Assembly (NCBI RefSeq): GCF_002150785.1
Contig: NZ_MTAZ01000004.1
Coordinates: 186,001 to 250,000 of the forward strand
Source of the DNA: Arenibacter amylolyticus
Lineage (GTDB): Bacteria; Bacteroidota; Bacteroidia; Flavobacteriales; Flavobacteriaceae
Direction: 5' to 3'
Length of the DNA: 64,000 nt
Numbering within the stretch: position 1 is the stretch's first letter; every line of letters begins with the position of its first letter. Below, one piece after another: positions 60,587 through 64,000 of this stretch. The position numbers and the translations under genes were made by a program. The notes beneath the pieces were generated by a model. It saw nothing but the letters and a program-made list of their open reading frames with translations. It did no database searches and was not told where the DNA came from.

Positions 60587-60679
60587 CTATTCTTTGGTGG
60601 ATACCTTTAATTTGTAATAGACCTTAAAAATGCCCATTATAATTAAGTATGTTCCGAGCGTAATGATGTAATTGTCCAT
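60587..60679 (-). CDS. Possible 30-residue membrane microprotein
   Basis: Open frame of 31 codons, ATG at 60679 to TAG. The product starts MDNYIITLGTYLIIMGIFKV, then continues YYKLKVSTKE: one transmembrane helix with a charged, lysine-rich C-terminal tail, the pattern of genuine single-pass small proteins. It is 68 bases upstream of the 5-formyl-THF cyclo-ligase start on the same strand. No homology search was possible. Confidence 0.4.
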   Translation of the reverse strand: MDNYIITLGTYLIIMGIFKVYYKLKVSTKE

Positions 60680-61100
60680 TGTTTTGTCGCCTTATTTTTT
60701 TTAAATATAGCAAAAAAAGAGGTAGATTATCCGTAAAAAGCACTATTTAATCGATGAAATGCACTGTTTTTAACGTTTCATTATGGTTTGGAGGGGTTTT
60801 TCAGGCCAAAAACCTTGTTTTCTGGTCCGAGTAGCCAAAAGCTATACCCCTAAAACTGGAGGCTATTTATTGTATTAGTAGCTGGTTTCTAGAGTGCTAT
60901 GTCTAAGTGGTTAGCTATAGGAAAATGACCTTCCCGTGGTGGGAGGGAAAAAATAAAAGCCTTTTGGGATGGTCTAAGGATTAAGCTTTCTAGCTCAGGG
61001 TATTTTGTAGTGTCCATTAAAAACTGGGATTTCCTATGAGCTCTAATAAAATCGCAGTAATTTTCGTTACTAATTAATAAAGGAGAAACCTTAAATAATA
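60680..61100. other. Intergenic region upstream of uvrC
   Basis: 421 bases. Apart from the likely leader for the microprotein frame and the uvrC promoter, I see no gene, strong hairpin or repeat. Confidence 0.4.
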
Positions 61101-62888
61101 ATGCCTTATATACCTCTTGAAGTTCAATTGAGATCGCTGCCCGAAAATCCGGGAGTTTATCAATTTTATGATGCCGAAGAAAAGATACTCTATGTGGGGA
61201 AAGCCAAAAACCTTAAAAAAAGGGTGGGTTCCTATTTTAATAAAAAGCACGAGTACGGAAAGACTCGGGTCCTTGTAAAAAAAATTAAACAGATAAGGCA
61301 TATTGTGGTTCCAACAGAATCGGACGCGCTGCTGTTAGAGAACAACCTAATAAAAAAATATAGGCCTCGGTACAACGTGCTGTTGAAAGACGATAAGACC
61401 TATCCGTGGATCTGTATAAAAAACGAACGGTTTCCCAGAATTTTTCCCACCAGAAGATTTATCAAAGATGGGTCTGAGTATTATGGGCCCTATACCAGTA
61501 TGAAGACCGTACACACCTTGTTAGATCTTATAAAAAGTGTGTATCCGTTGCGTACCTGCAATTATGACCTTTCCCCAGATAAAATTGCGGGAGATAGGTA
61601 TAAGGTCTGTCTAGAATATCATTTGGGAAATTGTAAGGGGCCTTGTGAGGGATTGCAATCCGAAGAAAACTACAACCGTCAAATAGCGGATATCCGAGAG
61701 ATTATAAAAGGCAACTTTAAATCGTCCTTACACTACTTTAGAAACCAGATGAAAACCTTGGCCGAGGAAATGAAATTTGAGGAGGCCCAGAAGATCAAGG
61801 AAAAGATAGAAGTGCTAGAAAACTACCAGGTGAAATCAACCATCGTAAACCCCAACATCAATAATGTGGATGTGTTTACCATTGTCTCGGATGATGCCTA
61901 TGCCTATATTAACTTTCTTCAACTTTCGCATGGATCCATTATCCGGTCTCATACCATGGAAATAAAGAAAAAGTTGGATGAAACGGATGAGGAGTTACTG
62001 CAATTGGCGGTGGTAGAGATTAGGCAGCGATTTAACTCCCAGTCTAAGGAAATTTACCTACCATACCGCATAGAGCTAGAAAAGCATCTGAAAATTGTGG
62101 TACCCAAATTGGGGGATAAAAAGAAGATTATGGAACTCTCGGAGCGGAATGCCAAATTTTTCCGTCAGGAGCGATTTAAACAGATAAAAATAATTGACCC
62201 AGATAGGCATACCAATCGCCTAATGGCGCAGATGAAGACCGATCTCCGATTGTCTAAAGAACCCCGGCATATAGAGTGTTTTGATAACTCCAATATTCAG
62301 GGGACCCACCCGGTTGCGGCCTGTGTAGTGTTCAGGGATGGTAAGCCCTCCAAAAAAGAATACAGGCACTACAATATTAAAACCGTGACGGGGCCAGATG
62401 ATTTTGCCTCCATGGAAGAGGTGGTCTTTAGGCGATATAAGCGGTTAATGGAAGAGGAAGAGTCCCTACCAGAGCTTATCATTATAGACGGGGGAAAGGG
62501 GCAGTTGTCCGCAGCACTTAAAAGCTTGGATGCCTTGGGACTTAGGGGTAAGATAGCTATTGTGGGCATCGCCAAAAGATTGGAGGAAATATTTTTCCCG
62601 GAAGATCCCATCCCGCTGTATTTGGATAAAAAATCTGAATCCCTTAAAACAATACAGCAACTACGGAATGAAGCACACCGGTTTGGGATTACCTTCCATA
62701 GAAACAAAAGAAGCAAGGCGGCTATTAATTCGGAGCTAGAGTCTATAAAGGGGATTGGGGGTAAGACCGTGGAAACCTTGCTTAAAAAATTTAAATCGGT
62801 AAAAAGGGTCAAGGAAGCCAGCTTAGAGCAGCTGGCAGAAACCGTGGGAAGCGCCAAAGCAAAAATAATTTATGAAACCTTTCATTAA
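61101..62888 (+). CDS. uvrC: Excinuclease ABC subunit C
   Basis: 595 residues. GIY-YIG nuclease at about 14-95 (PGVYQFYDAEEKILYVGKA), the UVR motif near 215 (QMKTLAEEMKFEEAQKIKEKIE), the RNase H-like half with D-G-G-K-G-Q-L and C-terminal double helix-hairpin-helix (SIKGIGGKTVETLLKKF). A conserved cysteine set that binds an Fe-S cluster in UvrC appears as Cys154, Cys168, Cys174 and Cys178 by position (RTCNY, KVCLEYHLGNCKGPC). It makes the two incisions in nucleotide excision repair. Confidence 0.96.
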   Translation: MPYIPLEVQLRSLPENPGVYQFYDAEEKILYVGKAKNLKKRVGSYFNKKHEYGKTRVLVKKIKQIRHIVVPTESDALLLENNLIKKYRPRYNVLLKDDKTYPWICIKNERFPRIFPTRRFIKDGSEYYGPYTSMKTVHTLLDLIKSVYPLRTCNYDLSPDKIAGDRYKVCLEYHLGNCKGPCEGLQSEENYNRQIADIREIIKGNFKSSLHYFRNQMKTLAEEMKFEEAQKIKEKIEVLENYQVKSTIVNPNINNVDVFTIVSDDAYAYINFLQLSHGSIIRSHTMEIKKKLDETDEELLQLAVVEIRQRFNSQSKEIYLPYRIELEKHLKIVVPKLGDKKKIMELSERNAKFFRQERFKQIKIIDPDRHTNRLMAQMKTDLRLSKEPRHIECFDNSNIQGTHPVAACVVFRDGKPSKKEYRHYNIKTVTGPDDFASMEEVVFRRYKRLMEEEESLPELIIIDGGKGQLSAALKSLDALGLRGKIAIVGIAKRLEEIFFPEDPIPLYLDKKSESLKTIQQLRNEAHRFGITFHRNKRSKAAINSELESIKGIGGKTVETLLKKFKSVKRVKEASLEQLAETVGSAKAKIIYETFH

Positions 62889-62905
62889 TCCCCTATTTTA
62901 GTACT

Positions 62906-64000
62906 ATGCCTAAATTTTTATTCCCCTTGCTGTTTCTTGGTTTTTCCGCGCTGCTGTGCGGGCAGGACACTACTGGGAATAAAGATTTAAAAGTAGGGCT
63001 GGTGCTTAGTGGCGGCGGAGCCAAAGGCCTTGCCCATATTGGGGCGTTAAAAGTAATTGAGGAGGCCGGGGTCACTATAGATTATATCGGTGGTACCAGT
63101 ATGGGGGCTATTGTAGGGGCCCTCTATGCATCGGGATATACCGCTTCCCAGCTAGATTCTATCTTTAAAAGCACTGATTTCACCGCACTTATACAGGATA
63201 ATGTACCAAGAGGGGCCAAGACCTTCTATGAAAAGGAAGACTCGGAAAGGTATGCCATTACCCTTCCCTTCAATAAATTTAAAATAACCATTCCACAAGG
63301 TATCTCTGGGGGGCAGAGTATTTACAATGAATTTGTGAGGCTGCTCTACCATGTAAAAGATGTGAGTAACTTTAATAAGCTTCAAATTCCATTTGTCTGC
63401 ATCGCAACCGATGTGGAAACGGGGGATGAGGTGCGTTTAGAGGGGGGGTATTTACCTCAGGCTATCTTGGCCAGCGGTACCTTTCCTTCGCTTTTTAGAC
63501 CGGTAGAAATTGATGACAAAGTGCTGATAGATGGTGGGGTGGTTAATAATTACCCCCTAGAGGAGGTGAAAAAAATGGGTGCCGATGTGATCATTGGTGT
63601 AGATGTGCAGCACGGACTTTCCGATAGGGAGTCCTTGAAATCTGCAACAGGTATCCTTTTGCAGATCAATAATTATAGAACGGTGAAGGCTATGGAACGC
63701 AAAGCAGAACAGACCGATATCTATATTACACCCAATATTAAGGGGTACTCGGTCATCGATTTTGGTTTTGGTGGTGCTATAATAGATGAAGGGGAAAGGG
63801 CAGCCCGACTTAAAATTAAGGAGTTGGAAGGGTTGGCCAAGAAGCCTATAACTAAAAAGAAGGGGGTAGTGCCAGCGAAACTTAAGGATACCATTCATGT
63901 GAATGAATTAATGATACAGGGGAACCATAATTATTCCAGGGCCTATATTATGGGGAAGTTGCGATTTAATGAGGATGATGAGATCACCTTTGCAAAGCTA
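62906..64000 (+). CDS. Patatin-like phospholipase with POTRA region (cut by window edge)
   Basis: 365 codons present, the rest is beyond the right edge. A signal peptide (to about residue 21, MPKFLFPLLFLGFSALLCGQ) is followed by a patatin domain: oxyanion loop G-G-G-A-K-G, nucleophile serine in G-T-S-M-G and the aspartate of D-G-G. From about residue 325 a POTRA-like segment starts (TIHVNELMIQGNHNYSRAYI), as in PlpD/patatin-barrel fusions where a barrel follows. Probably a surface-tethered or secreted lipase; begins 17 bases after uvrC. Confidence 0.92.
   Translation, partial: MPKFLFPLLFLGFSALLCGQDTTGNKDLKVGLVLSGGGAKGLAHIGALKVIEEAGVTIDYIGGTSMGAIVGALYASGYTASQLDSIFKSTDFTALIQDNVPRGAKTFYEKEDSERYAITLPFNKFKITIPQGISGGQSIYNEFVRLLYHVKDVSNFNKLQIPFVCIATDVETGDEVRLEGGYLPQAILASGTFPSLFRPVEIDDKVLIDGGVVNNYPLEEVKKMGADVIIGVDVQHGLSDRESLKSATGILLQINNYRTVKAMERKAEQTDIYITPNIKGYSVIDFGFGGAIIDEGERAARLKIKELEGLAKKPITKKKGVVPAKLKDTIHVNELMIQGNHNYSRAYIMGKLRFNEDDEITFAKL

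Overview
The window looks like a chromosomal segment of a member of the Flavobacteriaceae (Bacteroidota). This rests on the complete Bat (aerotolerance) operon, many short lipoproteins with a conserved lipobox cysteine, a SusC/RagA-era style TonB-dependent receptor with an N-terminal carboxypeptidase-like domain, a eukaryote-like IleRS, a GbsR/MarR-controlled RND pump, start codons without obvious Shine-Dalgarno sequences, and several promoters matching the Bacteroidota pattern TTG-N19/20-TAnnTTTG. I see no rRNA, tRNA, CRISPR array, insertion sequence, integrase or prophage. Nearly all of it reads as core chromosome.
Layout. 1-3107: the start of dinB (DNA polymerase IV, cut by the window edge), an NAD(P)-binding protein, a CYTH enzyme overlapping a YCII-type lipoprotein, and a hemolysin III family membrane protein. 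3269-9461: a four-gene drug-efflux operon on the minus strand (regulator, adaptor, RND pump, outer-membrane channel). 9552-11901: a small unknown protein, pheS and a beta-carbonic anhydrase. 12153-21287: an eight-gene operon running moxR, DUF58, an extra two-helix membrane protein, batA, batB, batC, batD, batE. 21662-24529: an SDR dehydrogenase translationally coupled to an AlbA_2 ATP-binding protein, facing a PfkB sugar kinase. 24645-29535: B12-dependent ribonucleotide reductase, a PPP-type phosphatase and an acyl-ACP desaturase. 29536-30231 is a long spacer with two strong hairpins and what may be a decayed outer-membrane protein tail.
30232-34386: an ALDH7-type dehydrogenase with 3-hydroxyanthranilate dioxygenase (tryptophan/lysine catabolism or NAD synthesis), a lipocalin-like lipoprotein, CvpA and an unknown cytosolic protein. 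34731-37439: convergent glpD and gpsA, which interconvert glycerol-3-phosphate and DHAP in opposite directions. 37835-42516: a lipoprotein made of two tandem repeats, a divergent AraC regulator/PhyH-type dioxygenase pair, and a SulP anion transporter. 42938-47776: a c-type cytochrome lipoprotein, a YheT hydrolase and nitronate monooxygenase in one operon, diverging from a thioesterase across a perfect 26-bp palindrome; then ArsC-like, DinB-like and DUF3298 proteins. 47866-64000: trans-sulfuration enzyme, glutamate dehydrogenase, recO directly abutting a TonB receptor, a DUF4382 lipoprotein, ileS, a DksA/TraR-like protein, lspA, 5-formyl-THF cyclo-ligase, a possible 30-residue membrane protein, uvrC and the start of a patatin/POTRA protein.
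The most notable items are an isoleucyl-tRNA synthetase whose HXGH signature is rearranged to GIHH, the perfect operator-like palindrome at 45499-45524, the extra gene in the Bat operon, a DksA-like protein with only one cysteine, and the internally duplicated lipoprotein. I did not find a clearly new multi-gene defence or mobile system.
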